Below, in pieces: positions 1-8,288 of a stretch of 64,000 nt of DNA. The notes beneath the pieces are model-generated. The model did no database searches and was not told the DNA's origin. It saw only the letters and a program-made list of their open reading frames with translations. The DNA lies in contig NZ_FQYW01000007.1 of NCBI RefSeq assembly GCF_900141865.1, positions 109,234 to 173,233 of the forward strand, written 5' to 3'. Source of the stretch: Anaerovibrio lipolyticus DSM 3074 (GTDB lineage Bacteria > Bacillota > Negativicutes > Selenomonadales > Selenomonadaceae). Each line of letters opens with the position of its first letter. Positions within the stretch are counted from its first letter, which is position 1. Made by a program: the position numbers and the translations under genes.

Positions 1-415
1 CATCGTACCAGCTGCCATCGGAGCGCTTAACCTTTCGGGTGGCGGATCTGGTTTCCCAACTGGTGTAGGCCGGCTTGATGTAGTAATCATCATGCCACTT
101 TAAAATCGCTGCCTTTACATAAATGTCAGCCATATCCTGAGGATAGAGGACTGCATCCTTGTCTGGATGCATGAGCTTGTAAGGCGGCTTTGAGGCGGTC
201 TTCCAATATTCCTCCTGCACAACCTTTTCCGTCAGATCACTTGGTATTTCAGAGGTGTCAACTATTTCTATGTCGTAGACAATGGCCCGTTGAATATTGG
301 AAAAATCATAGGCTTTGTCTTCCCAGTGAACCTTTTCTGCATGGGTTGCCAGTGGGCATAGCATCAAAAGCAGGAACATAACTCCGCTTAGAATGGGTTT
401 TAAAAACTGAAACAT
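1..415 (-). CDS. Secreted protein of unknown function, partial (C-terminus off the left edge)
   Basis: The reverse strand is open from an ATG at 415 through the left edge, giving about 138 residues. A GGAGG ribosome site lies a few bases upstream of that ATG. The N-terminus is a typical signal peptide: a Lys at residue 7, a Leu/Met-rich core, then a likely cleavage after Thr-His-Ala, so the mature protein begins Glu-Lys-Val. The mature part is rich in Trp, Tyr, Asp and Lys and I do not recognise a family. It is expected outside the cytoplasmic membrane. The gene is truncated by the window, not visibly broken. Confidence 0.7.
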   Translation of the reverse strand, partial: MFQFLKPILSGVMFLLLMLCPLATHAEKVHWEDKAYDFSNIQRAIVYDIEIVDTSEIPSDLTEKVVQEEYWKTASKPPYKLMHPDKDAVLYPQDMADIYVKAAILKWHDDYYIKPAYTSWETRSATRKVKRSDGSWYD

Positions 416-604
416 GGGAAATCCTCCTTTCAAGGGGAATATCAGTGGAATGTTAAATCTTGTGGAATATCGGTATATTGTTATATTCTTTTTTTGTAGC
501 TATTTTCCTGCTGGTAAAAATCCGTTAAATGTTTTTATTGTACCGTCGTATCCAATGTGATATTATTAAATCAAGATAAGAATATACAGTTAGGTGGCGA
601 TATT

Positions 605-979
605 ATGGGTGACCAGTCTAAAAAGAAGATTCTTATTATTGACGACGCAGAGGTAAACCAGCTGTTGTTGTCAAGGATTTTAGCAGATTACGAGCTTCTC
701 AATGCCCATGATGTGGGGCGGGCCATTGAGCTTTTGCAGGAAAATGGGGAAAGCCTGGATTTAGTTATATTGGATTTGGTATTGCCGGATAAGAGTGGGC
801 TGGAGCTGCTCCAATTTATGAAGGCTGATGAACAGCTAAAGGAAATACCGGTGATTGTTATGAGTGCCCAAGCCCAGATGGAGCAGACCGCCATGGAGAT
901 GGGGGCTGTGGAATTTTGGAAAAAGCCATTTTGGAATGCCCAGGAGGTGCAGAACAGGGTGGCAAAGGTTCTTGGGTAA
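605..979 (+). CDS. Stand-alone response-regulator receiver (CheY-like)
   Basis: A 124-residue single receiver domain with no output domain. The phospho-acceptor is Asp57, the acidic pocket is Asp13/Asp14, and the switch residues are Ser87 and Lys107-Pro108, so all conserved receiver positions are present. Such proteins act by binding a partner when phosphorylated by a histidine kinase; no kinase gene is adjacent. A GTG 48 bases upstream is also in frame, but ATG 605 follows a GGTGG ribosome site and starts right before the domain, so I prefer it. A bidirectional terminator follows at once. Confidence 0.85.
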   Translation: MGDQSKKKILIIDDAEVNQLLLSRILADYELLNAHDVGRAIELLQENGESLDLVILDLVLPDKSGLELLQFMKADEQLKEIPVIVMSAQAQMEQTAMEMGAVEFWKKPFWNAQEVQNRVAKVLG

Positions 980-1020
980 TAGCTGTACATTTATGTGATG
1001 TGAGTATTTTTGAAGAATAA

Positions 1021-1055
1021 AACAGAGGCGCCAATAATGGCGCCTCTGTTTTATT
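1021..1055. terminator. Bidirectional rho-independent terminator
   Basis: A perfect 12-bp inverted repeat (arms 1021-1032 and 1039-1050, six-base loop) is flanked by A and T runs on both sides. It lies between the ends of the converging receiver gene and DUF134/NifX gene and can serve both. Confidence 0.85.
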
Positions 1056-1071
1056 CTTCAAAATTTATATT

Positions 1072-1821
1072 TTATTGCTGGCAACCGTGATTGCCACAGG
1101 TATGGCCTTCACCATGACCATGGCCATGATGATTGCAGTGAACAGCTGGATCGTAGGCAAGATTGCCGGCCAACAGGGCATCAACAGCTTCATCGGCTGA
1201 GCCGGAAACACCACCATAGAGAGCAATGCCAGCTGAAGCCAGGGCATTCTGGGCACCGCCACCGATGCCGCCGCAAATAAGGGTGTCAACCTTCAGACTC
1301 TGAAGAATACCTGCCAGGGCACCATGTCCCTGACCGTTTGTGCTGATAACTTCAGAATTTACAATCTTGTTATTTTCAATGTCATAAATTTTAAATTGGC
1401 TGGTTTTGCCAAAATGCTGAAAAATATTTCCGTTACTATAGGTTACTGCTAACTTCATAATACGACATCCTTTCTGATTATAGGGACAATGATTTTTTCG
1501 GCGACGGGTCATGCTGCACATGTGGTCTTCACTGCACACCTCATAATCTCCACCAACAATTTTCAGAGGCTTGCCCTCCACAAGGCATACAGCTATACGC
1601 TTGCGGGCAGCTACATACAAGGCCTGCACTGTTGTTCGGGCCACATTCATTTGTTCAGCACATTCCTGCTGGGTCAGTCCATTGTAGTCCATGAGGCGGA
1701 TAGTTTCATATTCCTCCACCGGCATTAATACCACAGGCATATCCTTATTGCCGTTCTTGGGTATAAATTCGGTGAAGGCTGGCAATGAACAGATTTTTTT
1801 CTTTTTTACAGGTCTGGCCAT
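1072..1821 (-). CDS. DUF134 DNA-binding / NifX-type dinitrogenase-cofactor domain fusion protein
   Basis: A 249-residue two-domain protein. Residues 1-100 are a DUF134 domain with a sigma-region-4-like helix-turn-helix (around the TQQECAEQMNVARTTVQ stretch). A Cys-rich linker with four spaced Cys follows. From residue 122 comes a dinitrogenase iron-molybdenum cofactor (NifB/NifX-like) domain with a GGIGGGAQN core. The tail is rich in His, Gly and Cys, suggesting metal binding. DUF134 and NifX-like genes are commonly neighbours or fused in anaerobes; no nitrogenase genes are near, so a metal-responsive regulator or iron-sulfur carrier role is inference. The start follows an AGGAGGG site. Two identical palindromes sit on its promoter, suggesting autoregulation. 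Confidence 0.85.
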   Translation of the reverse strand: MARPVKKKKICSLPAFTEFIPKNGNKDMPVVLMPVEEYETIRLMDYNGLTQQECAEQMNVARTTVQALYVAARKRIAVCLVEGKPLKIVGGDYEVCSEDHMCSMTRRRKNHCPYNQKGCRIMKLAVTYSNGNIFQHFGKTSQFKIYDIENNKIVNSEVISTNGQGHGALAGILQSLKVDTLICGGIGGGAQNALASAGIALYGGVSGSADEAVDALLAGNLAYDPAVHCNHHGHGHGEGHTCGNHGCQQ

Positions 1822-1838
1822 AGCAACCCTCCTTTTAC

Positions 1839-1885
1839 GACATATGTCATTAATTAAATTATAGCTATTTTATGACATATGTCAA
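1839..1885 (-). promoter_or_regulatory. Promoter of the DUF134/NifX gene with two palindromic operators
   Basis: On the reverse strand TTGACA (1885-1880) is followed after 16 bases by TATAAT (1863-1858), close to consensus. The 10-bp palindrome GACATATGTC occurs twice, at 1874-1883 overlapping the -35 and at 1839-1848 downstream of the -10, with centres 35 bp apart. This is a classic arrangement for a dimeric repressor that binds twice. Confidence 0.75.
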
Positions 1886-1910
1886 TATCTTTGTTTAAAA
1901 ATTAAAATAT

Positions 1911-2177
1911 TATTTATGTAAGGTGAAAGTATGGATTGGATTATAGATTTGGATCGCAGTATTATTTTTTAAGTTATTGGTGAATATGCCGGGATTGACA
2001 GGAACCATAAAAGAATGTAATAAAATGTGATTTTAAGGTCTAAAAACACAAGAAAAATGTGATATATACTTTCCCTTATGCATTAACATTCCTGCTAAAA
2101 CGGTGGCTAAAGGAACGCATGTGAAAACGATGGTATGGAGGCATACTGTAGTTTTAAAAATATACATATACCATTAG
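1911..2177. other. Intergenic stretch without a recognisable gene
   Basis: AT-rich spacer between the DUF134/NifX promoter and the terminator of the DUF389 gene. The only start-to-stop reading after a fair ribosome site is 13 codons at 1931-1972; I do not consider it a gene. It may contain a decayed sequence. Confidence 0.5.
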
Positions 2178-2230
2178 AAAGGACTGAGCTGTTGTATGCA
2201 TCAAAGCATTAAACAGTCAGTCCTTTTTGT
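2178..2230. terminator. Terminator hairpin after the DUF389 gene
   Basis: Long inverted repeat with arms 2178-2193 and 2212-2226 that match apart from one extra base, with T-rich flanks, directly at the 3' end of the leftward DUF389 gene. The T run is stronger in the rightward direction. Confidence 0.7.
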
Positions 2231-3585
2231 TATTTAATAATTAAGGTGACAGGCAGGTCTGATTCAGCATTTAACCAGTTTTGCAGGCGGTCATGTTCCT
2301 CTTGGTTTATGGTGTTTTTCAAGGTGACAAGAGCGATGAAATTTCTGTAGGCAACCTTGCCATCTTTATCCTTGGTGGCAAATGCTGCTCCTTCTATACC
2401 TTCAAAGTAGGGGAATAGAATCGGGGCTTTTTTTCGGATATTATCCAGTAGCTTCTGGTCGCTTTCAAAGCGTTGATGGGCTGTGGAGTACCGCATGCTT
2501 AAATCCTTGTATTTTTTTATTTCCTCCTGGGCCTCAGTAATGGATAATCCACTGGCAGATTTCCACTGGTTATTGATGAGATCCTTCACATCTTCAGAGC
2601 GGACGGCGTCGGACATGTCGTTTTGGACAATATGTAAACTCCAACCATTAAAGTAGGAATATCCTTGAAGATTTTTTTCCAGCTCTGTTTCTTCCTCCGA
2701 GGTTATAATGCGCCCGATAAGGGTTAGATTCAGCCGATGATTGTCTGGTTCAATATTGTAGGCCACCACCTGGGGATTTCCTTGTGAGAAATTTTTTTCA
2801 ATATAGGTTTGGGCCTGTACCTGCTCCAGGTTGGAGCGAATGCTGTGGTAGGCCATGTACATACTTGGTAAAATAATAATGATACCAAGAAGGGTGAGCT
2901 GCCAGCGCTGTCTGCGGAAGGCCTCGTCAGTAACATAGGTCTTGGCTGGAATTTTTATTAATTTTAAAACTATAAAGGTTGTCAGACAGATAAAAAAGCT
3001 GTTTATGAAGAAAAGATACAGGGCCCCTAAAAAGAATTTCAGGGAATGGGCGGCTATACCGTAGCCTGCTGTACAAAGAGGTGGCATAAGGGCAGTGGCA
3101 ATAGCTACCCCGGGGATAACGTTGCTCTTTTCAATTCGGGTGCTGCCAATGATTCCGGCCAGACCACCAAAAATCGCTATGAGCACATCCCAAATGGTGG
3201 GCTCGGTGCGGGCCAGCAGCTCGGAAGAAGCGGTGTCAATAGGGGATAGGGTGAAATATATTGCCGAGGTCATAACCGACAAGGTGACCTGAAAGACCAA
3301 TTTTAAGACCGACTCCCGGACATATTCACCATCATAGGTAGCCATACCATAGCCAATGGACATAATAACCCCCATTAGGGGTGAAATGAGCATGGCACCG
3401 ATGATAACAGCAGTACTGTTCATATTCAGACCAATTGAAGCAATGAATATGGCCAATATCAGAATGCACATATTTGTGCCCTTCAGAGTTCCACCGGAAT
3501 AAATTCGTTCTTTGATTTCCTCTAGGGGAGCCCGGTCTTTATGCAGATCAAACAGGTCAGCCAAAATAGTTTTTATAGTTTTCAT
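2230..3585 (-). CDS. DUF389 family multispanning membrane protein
   Basis: A 451-residue protein. Residues from about 35 to 245 hold several hydrophobic helices typical of DUF389, including the conserved stretch Gly-Ala-Met-Leu-Ile-Ser-Pro-Leu-Met-Gly and a second Ala-Leu-Met-Pro-Pro-Leu motif. The C-terminal half is soluble and probably extracytoplasmic or cytoplasmic sensory. The biochemical role of DUF389 is not established. ATG 3585 follows an AGGAGG site at good spacing; the reading frame remains open a few codons further upstream without a better start. It stands alone, transcribed leftward. Confidence 0.8.
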   Translation of the reverse strand: MKTIKTILADLFDLHKDRAPLEEIKERIYSGGTLKGTNMCILILAIFIASIGLNMNSTAVIIGAMLISPLMGVIMSIGYGMATYDGEYVRESVLKLVFQVTLSVMTSAIYFTLSPIDTASSELLARTEPTIWDVLIAIFGGLAGIIGSTRIEKSNVIPGVAIATALMPPLCTAGYGIAAHSLKFFLGALYLFFINSFFICLTTFIVLKLIKIPAKTYVTDEAFRRQRWQLTLLGIIIILPSMYMAYHSIRSNLEQVQAQTYIEKNFSQGNPQVVAYNIEPDNHRLNLTLIGRIITSEEETELEKNLQGYSYFNGWSLHIVQNDMSDAVRSEDVKDLINNQWKSASGLSITEAQEEIKKYKDLSMRYSTAHQRFESDQKLLDNIRKKAPILFPYFEGIEGAAFATKDKDGKVAYRNFIALVTLKNTINQEEHDRLQNWLNAESDLPVTLIIK

Positions 3586-3694
3586 GGGCAATCCTCCTTG
3601 CACAATTATTACCCTTAGATATTTCTATACATGTAGACAAATTCCCTGCATTGAAAAAGGGTTTAAATATGTCATATAAAAAAATATATTTTAG

Positions 3695-3723
3695 TTGACT
3701 GTATATAAAAAATTATATACAAT
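3695..3723 (+). promoter_or_regulatory. Promoter of the D-amino-acid operon with a palindrome in the spacer
   Basis: TTGACT (3695-3700), 17-base spacer, TACAAT (3718-3723). The bases 3701-3720, filling the spacer and running into the -10, form a perfect 8-bp inverted repeat around AAAA (GTATATAA / TTATATAC). A repressor bound there would block polymerase; the YheO-type regulator encoded in the operon is the obvious candidate. Confidence 0.7.
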
Positions 3724-3768
3724 GATGGCAAATAAAAAATTGTAAGTTTTCATTTAGGAGGGCTGAAC

Positions 3769-4878
3769 ATGTTGTATAGAGATTTAGATACTCCCGCTTT
3801 GTTAATTGACAGGGAAAGACTGGAGAAAAATTTAGTGTATATGCAGTCCTATGCTGATAAAAATAAGGTTAATTTACGGCCTCATACAAAAACACACAAA
3901 ATGCCGGAAATTGCCAAGATGCAGTTGAAAGCTGGTGCCTGTGGAATAGCGGTAGCCAAGGTAGGCGAGGCGGAGTGTATGGCTCAGCATGGCATAAAGG
4001 ATATTTTTATAGCCAATGAGATTGTGGGAAAAATTAAATTGGAGAGAATTGCCAAGCTGGCCCAAAAGGGTGTTGAAATTTCCTTTGGTGTTGATTCTGT
4101 GTGCCACATAACGGCAGCTGAAGAAGTATTTTCTGCTTTCAAGGTTTCAGTTCCGGTACTTATTGAAATTGAAATAGGGGAAAATCGTTCGGGAATTGTG
4201 GAAGAAAAGGATTTTATTAATCTGTTGGAAGCACTAAAAAAATGCGAATTTGTCCAATTTGGCGGAATCTTTTCCCATGATGGTAACAGTTATGGTGCCG
4301 ATAACATTGACAAGCTGCATGAAATAGCCAGATATTCTCAGGAACGGACATTGGCTTTTGTCAATTTGGCGAAAGCTCATGGAATGAATTGTGGGATTGT
4401 CAGCTATGGCGCTACACCTACTTTTATGAATGAAGTGGAAATTTTGGATGGCATCACTGAGCTAAGACCTGGTACTTATGCCTTAATGGACGCCTCCCAA
4501 GGGAATGCCGTAGGTACACTTGACAAATGTGCAGCCACTGTCCTGGCAACAGTTATGAGTAAACCTACCAGTGAACGGACTATTTTGGATGTAGGTGCCA
4601 AAGGATTGACCATGCAGCGTAGAACAGTTGGTATTTGTACTACACCGGGCTTGGGGACTATTTACGAATATCCGGAGATACACATTGATAAGGTTTTTGA
4701 TGAACACGCAATCGTAAACAGCCAGAGCTTTCACAACAAGGTGGAAATTGGCGACAAGGTACGGATAATACCGGTTCATATATGCCCTGTATGTAATCTT
4801 TATGAAAAAGCATATCTTATTTCCGGGGATAAGGTGGTAAAGGAAATTGAAATTGCCTGTCGCGGAAAAATTGTGTAG
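3769..4878 (+). CDS. D-serine/D-threonine dehydratase-like PLP enzyme (DSD1 / D-threonine aldolase family)
   Basis: A 369-residue fold-type III PLP enzyme with an alanine-racemase-like barrel. The Arg-Pro-His-Thr-Lys-Thr-His-Lys motif near the N-terminus gives the probable Schiff-base Lys41. The C-terminal domain has His337-Ile-Cys339, which matches the His-x-Cys zinc site of DSD1-type D-serine dehydratases better than the His-x-Asp metal site of D-threonine aldolases. Likely substrates are D-serine, D-threonine or D-threo-3-hydroxyaspartate, giving a 2-oxo acid and ammonia through an enamine; the exact substrate is not decided by sequence. First gene of a five-gene operon, ribosome site AGGAGGG. 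Confidence 0.8.
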   Translation: MLYRDLDTPALLIDRERLEKNLVYMQSYADKNKVNLRPHTKTHKMPEIAKMQLKAGACGIAVAKVGEAECMAQHGIKDIFIANEIVGKIKLERIAKLAQKGVEISFGVDSVCHITAAEEVFSAFKVSVPVLIEIEIGENRSGIVEEKDFINLLEALKKCEFVQFGGIFSHDGNSYGADNIDKLHEIARYSQERTLAFVNLAKAHGMNCGIVSYGATPTFMNEVEILDGITELRPGTYALMDASQGNAVGTLDKCAATVLATVMSKPTSERTILDVGAKGLTMQRRTVGICTTPGLGTIYEYPEIHIDKVFDEHAIVNSQSFHNKVEIGDKVRIIPVHICPVCNLYEKAYLISGDKVVKEIEIACRGKIV

Positions 4879-4921
4879 AGGCAATTGAGTTAAAGTAAAA
4901 GGGAAAAGGAGGACGTGAAGG

Positions 4922-5740
4922 GTGAAGATATTACAGGCGCAAATGATGGTATCACCGAGTAAAGATGAGGCAATTAAGACACTGGAAGCAGCTTGTAAGC
5001 AGGCTGTTAAGGTGGGGGCAGATTTCTTGTCCTTGCCGGAAATGTTCTGCTGTCCCTATGAAACGGCTAATTTTCCTCTTTATGCCGAGGCGGAAGGAGA
5101 AAATGTCTGGAGTAAATGTGCTGCCCTGGCAAAAAAATACAGTATTTACATATCCGCTGGGTCGGTACCGGAGCAGGGAGAAGCTGGTGAGGTTTATAAT
5201 ACGGCTTATGTCTTTGACCGTCAGGGAAGGCAAATCGCCAAGCACCGCAAAATGCATCTCTTTGACATAGATGTTCAAGGAGGGCAGTCCTTTAAGGAGT
5301 CGGATACTTTGACTGCCGGCCGCGATATCACTGTATTTGATACAGAATTTGGAGCTATAGGACTATGTATATGCTATGATTTCCGGTTTCCTGAATTAGC
5401 CCGTTTGATGGTGTTAAAAGGTGCAAAGGTGGTTTTTGTACCGGCAGCCTTTAATATGACTACCGGGCCTGCCCATTGGGAGCTGATGTTCCGCGCCCAG
5501 GCCATGTTTAATCAATGCTTTGCCATTGGGACTGCCCCAGCCCAGGATTTAAATGCCACCTATCATTCCTGGGGGCACAGCATTGCCGTTGGCCCTTGGG
5601 GAAATGTAATAGCCCAAATGGATGAAAAAGAGGGCTATCAGCTAATAGAGTTGGATTTATCTGAAACAGAGGCTATCAGGCAGCAGCTGCCATTAATTAA
5701 GCATCGGCGGACTGACCTTTATGCTTTGGAGGTGAAATAG
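4922..5740 (+). CDS. Carbon-nitrogen hydrolase, Nit2/omega-amidase-like
   Basis: A 272-residue nitrilase-superfamily enzyme with the full catalytic triad: Glu40 (in LSLPE), Lys110 (before MHLFD) and Cys151 (in ICYDFRFPEL). The Cys-Tyr-Asp-x-Arg-Phe sequence is typical of the Nit2 branch, whose known activity is hydrolysis of 2-oxo-acid omega-amides to 2-oxo dicarboxylates and ammonia. GTG start 4922 follows a GGAGG site. It ends one base before the ridA start region, so the genes are translationally close. In the operon it could process an amide made by a neighbouring PLP enzyme, which is inference. Confidence 0.8.
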   Translation: MKILQAQMMVSPSKDEAIKTLEAACKQAVKVGADFLSLPEMFCCPYETANFPLYAEAEGENVWSKCAALAKKYSIYISAGSVPEQGEAGEVYNTAYVFDRQGRQIAKHRKMHLFDIDVQGGQSFKESDTLTAGRDITVFDTEFGAIGLCICYDFRFPELARLMVLKGAKVVFVPAAFNMTTGPAHWELMFRAQAMFNQCFAIGTAPAQDLNATYHSWGHSIAVGPWGNVIAQMDEKEGYQLIELDLSETEAIRQQLPLIKHRRTDLYALEVK

Positions 5741-5741
5741 G

Positions 5742-6128
5742 ATGAAAAGTATTACTATTGATTCCAAGCTGGAAAACAAGGGGCACTATGTGCCTGGCGT
5801 TATTTCTAACGGCATGCTGTATATATCGGGGCAGCTCCCTGTACATCACGAAACAGGGGCGCCATTAGCTGATAATATAACCCAGCAGACCCTTGATGCA
5901 CTTCATAATGTTGAATTAGTGCTGAATGCCGCTGGGCTTAAAAAAGAAAATGTAATAATGTGTCATGTGTATATTCCCAATGTTGAGTATTGGGATGAGG
6001 TAAATGCTGCCTATGCCAAATTCTTTGGGACCCACAAGCCAGCCAGAGTAGTGGTGCCCAGCAGGGAATTGCATGGCGGTGCCTTGGTGGAAATTGAAGC
6101 GATGGCTGAAATTCCAAAGCTTAAGTAA
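5742..6128 (+). CDS. ridA: RidA family enamine/imine deaminase
   Basis: A 128-residue YjgF/YER057c/UK114 protein. The C-terminal signature with Ala-Arg-Val-Val-Val and Val-Glu-Ile-Glu-Ala supplies the carboxylate-binding Arg and the Glu of the active site. RidA proteins hydrolyse reactive enamines and imines such as 2-aminoacrylate released by PLP dehydratases. Its place beside a D-serine/D-threonine dehydratase-like gene therefore makes direct chemical sense. It overlaps the ribosome-site region of the preceding hydrolase, so co-translation is likely. Confidence 0.9.
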   Translation: MKSITIDSKLENKGHYVPGVISNGMLYISGQLPVHHETGAPLADNITQQTLDALHNVELVLNAAGLKKENVIMCHVYIPNVEYWDEVNAAYAKFFGTHKPARVVVPSRELHGGALVEIEAMAEIPKLK

Positions 6129-6142
6129 AATGGGGGATAATA

Positions 6143-6766
6143 GTGAATCCAAAATTAAAGGCCTATATTCCAATGGCGGATATGTTGGCAGAAACATTTG
6201 GGGATGAGTGTGAAGTAGTGCTCCGCGATATTGCAGATCCGGAGCATAGTGTAGTGTACGTGGCCAACGGAACAGTAACAGGCAGAAAAATAGGTCAGGG
6301 CTTTGAACACTTTGTAAAAACTGCAATCACTCAAGGTGTTGAGATGGATTATGTTGCAAATGATTTTTTCCAAAAGAACGGAAAGCTAATTCGTACGTCT
6401 TCTTCTTTAATACGAGATGATGCTGGCAAGCTGATAGGGGCCCTTTGTATAAACCTGGATATGACCCATATTCAGAAGCAGGCAGCCTATCTGCAGAATT
6501 TCTTGCCGAAGCCTAAGCCTATGACAACCCATAGTGACGGAAAGGGAAAACGGGTGGAGGAAATGGTGCTGGCCTTGGTAGATAATATTTTGGCCGGCTG
6601 TGATGTGACTGCCCTTAGTCGGGAGGAGCGAATAGAAAAAATCCGCTTTATGGATTCCAGGGGAATTTTTCAGTTAAAAGGTAGTATTGACCAAGTAGCT
6701 GAACGCTTAGGTATTAATAGAGTCACTGTATATAGCTATTTGGATGAGGTTCGTGGGAAAAGATAA
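6143..6766 (+). CDS. YheO/DauR-type transcriptional regulator (PAS + HTH)
   Basis: A 207-residue regulator with an N-terminal YheO-like PAS domain (about residues 8-115, with the Ile-Gly-Ala-Leu-Cys-Ile-Asn strand) and a C-terminal HTH_22 domain (about 135-205, ending in Val-Ala-Glu-Arg-Leu-Gly-Ile-Asn-Arg-Val-Thr-Val-Tyr). DauR of Pseudomonas, which represses D-arginine use, has the same architecture. GTG start 6143 follows GGGGG. Being inside the operon, it probably autoregulates it through the palindrome at 3701-3720. Confidence 0.8.
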   Translation: MNPKLKAYIPMADMLAETFGDECEVVLRDIADPEHSVVYVANGTVTGRKIGQGFEHFVKTAITQGVEMDYVANDFFQKNGKLIRTSSSLIRDDAGKLIGALCINLDMTHIQKQAAYLQNFLPKPKPMTTHSDGKGKRVEEMVLALVDNILAGCDVTALSREERIEKIRFMDSRGIFQLKGSIDQVAERLGINRVTVYSYLDEVRGKR

Positions 6767-6802
6767 AGACAGATTAGTTTATTTTGAAAGGAGCAGAGAC
6801 AA

Positions 6803-7900
6803 ATGAAGTATGTTTGCGGGAAATGCGGTCATAGTGAGGATGTTACCACCAAAAAAATGAAATGTGACTGCGGCGGTTTGTGGAAGCTGGATTATCAGCC
6901 ACCAAGATTTGATTTGTCACAGGTGGATAAAAATACCTGGAGCTTGTTTCGGTACAGAAAATTTATGGCATTGACCGATGATACCTGGGAAAAAGTCACC
7001 TTGGGTGAAGGCATGACCCCAATTATTCCTTTTGATGAGCATACCTATTTCAAAATGGATTATTTCATGCCTACCCTATCCTTTAAGGACAGAGGAGCGG
7101 CGGTTCTGGTGGCATTTTTAAAATCCCAGGGCGTAGACAAGGTGGTTCAGGACAGCAGCGGCAATGCTGGAAACAGTGTGGCAGCCTATTGTGGACGGGT
7201 CGGTATTGATTGCGAGATTTTCGTTCCGGAGGGAACCTCTGACAAGAAAATAAATATGATTGAAGCTCACGGGGCAAAGGCTACAGTGGTACCTGGAAAT
7301 CGGGATCACTGTGCTGATGTTTGTCGGGCCAAGGTGGAGCAGGAGGGTGTATGCTACGCCAACCATGTATATAACCCGTTTTTCTATGAGGGTACAAAAA
7401 CATATATTTATGAGACCTATGAGCAGCTGGGGAAAATACCGGGACATATCTTTGTTCCTCTTGGAAATGGAACCCTGTTTATTGGTATCATGAAGGGGTT
7501 GGAGGAGCTTTTGGTCAGTGGAGCCATAGAAAAGATGCCTCAGGTGGTTATAGTGCAAAGCGAAGTATGCCAGCCTTTTGTAAAAGCCATGGAGAAAAAG
7601 CTGTCTGATGTGGAAATTGAACCAGTGGAAAGAACTCTGGCAGAGGGTATTGCCATTGGTGTCCCTATGCGTAGCGAGGAAATCCTGGAGTATATCTATA
7701 AGTACGATGTACAGGGTATAACCATTCCGGAGGACAGAATTTTGCCAGCCAGAGGGAAAATCGCCAGACAGGGTATTTATTGCGAGCATACCACCGCTGC
7801 TGTTTATGCGGGATATGAGCATTATTGTGAAAAATATGGAAAGCCACAGGAGGCATTGCTGTCCATGTGCGGGGCAGGTTTAAAATCGGATCATAGTTGA
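6803..7900 (+). CDS. Threonine synthase-like PLP-dependent lyase
   Basis: A 365-residue fold-type II PLP enzyme. The Ser-Phe-Lys-Asp-Arg-Gly motif gives the PLP Lys95, followed by the Ser-Ser-Gly-Asn-Ala-Gly-Asn loop. The N-terminus carries a CxxC...CxC zinc-ribbon-like segment as in short bacterial threonine synthases. Genuine threonine synthase usually sits with hom/thrB; here the company is a D-amino-acid operon, so a dehydratase, ammonia-lyase or beta-substitution role is as likely. A good AAAGGAG ribosome site precedes ATG 6803. Last gene of the operon, followed by a terminator. Confidence 0.75.
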   Translation: MKYVCGKCGHSEDVTTKKMKCDCGGLWKLDYQPPRFDLSQVDKNTWSLFRYRKFMALTDDTWEKVTLGEGMTPIIPFDEHTYFKMDYFMPTLSFKDRGAAVLVAFLKSQGVDKVVQDSSGNAGNSVAAYCGRVGIDCEIFVPEGTSDKKINMIEAHGAKATVVPGNRDHCADVCRAKVEQEGVCYANHVYNPFFYEGTKTYIYETYEQLGKIPGHIFVPLGNGTLFIGIMKGLEELLVSGAIEKMPQVVIVQSEVCQPFVKAMEKKLSDVEIEPVERTLAEGIAIGVPMRSEEILEYIYKYDVQGITIPEDRILPARGKIARQGIYCEHTTAAVYAGYEHYCEKYGKPQEALLSMCGAGLKSDHS

Positions 7901-7935
7901 ATTTTAATAAGGAAAAGTAATATAGAGTGAAAAAT

Positions 7936-7983
7936 AGCCATAAATGCAGCTGTAAATATTGCAGCTACGTTTATGGCTTTTTG
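7936..7983 (+). terminator. Terminator of the D-amino-acid operon
   Basis: Inverted repeat of about 17 bp (arms 7936-7952 and 7962-7978, two mismatches) followed by TTTTTG. Confidence 0.75.
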
Positions 7984-8226
7984 TGTCAAGAGCATATATC
8001 CCACCTAGAATGGTGAAGAACTATTCCTGCACGATAGATGTTTTACCTGGAATACGGAAATATTGGCCTGGGGGGCAGATTTGGAGCCACGACAGGAAGG
8101 AAGCCATAATATAATGTATGCCCAGTATTATGGGTGGAAAACGGTTATGACAGACGGAGAGGACAGGCGTAAGCCGTAAATTTCTCCTGTACAGAATAAG
8201 AATAGAAAATTAATCAGACAAATTTA
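7984..8226. other. Intergenic stretch, possible gene remnant
   Basis: No convincing gene. There is a 34-codon reading at 8010-8114 without a ribosome site, and its base composition is more GC-rich than ordinary spacer, so this could be a decayed coding sequence. I cannot name it. Confidence 0.35.
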
Positions 8227-8266
8227 AAAACTGTGGACACCCCACAAAGGGAACATCCACAGTTTT
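8227..8266. terminator. Terminator after the Lrp-type gene
   Basis: Arms 8227-8238 and 8255-8266 pair perfectly (AAAAACTGTGGA / TCCACAGTTTTT); the flanking A and T runs allow use in both directions. Confidence 0.75.
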
Positions 8267-8288
8267 TGTTTGCGGTTTTATTAAGCTG

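Noticed and set aside
1931..1972. A 13-codon reading after AAGGTG
   Set aside because: Too short, no promoter and no terminator of its own.
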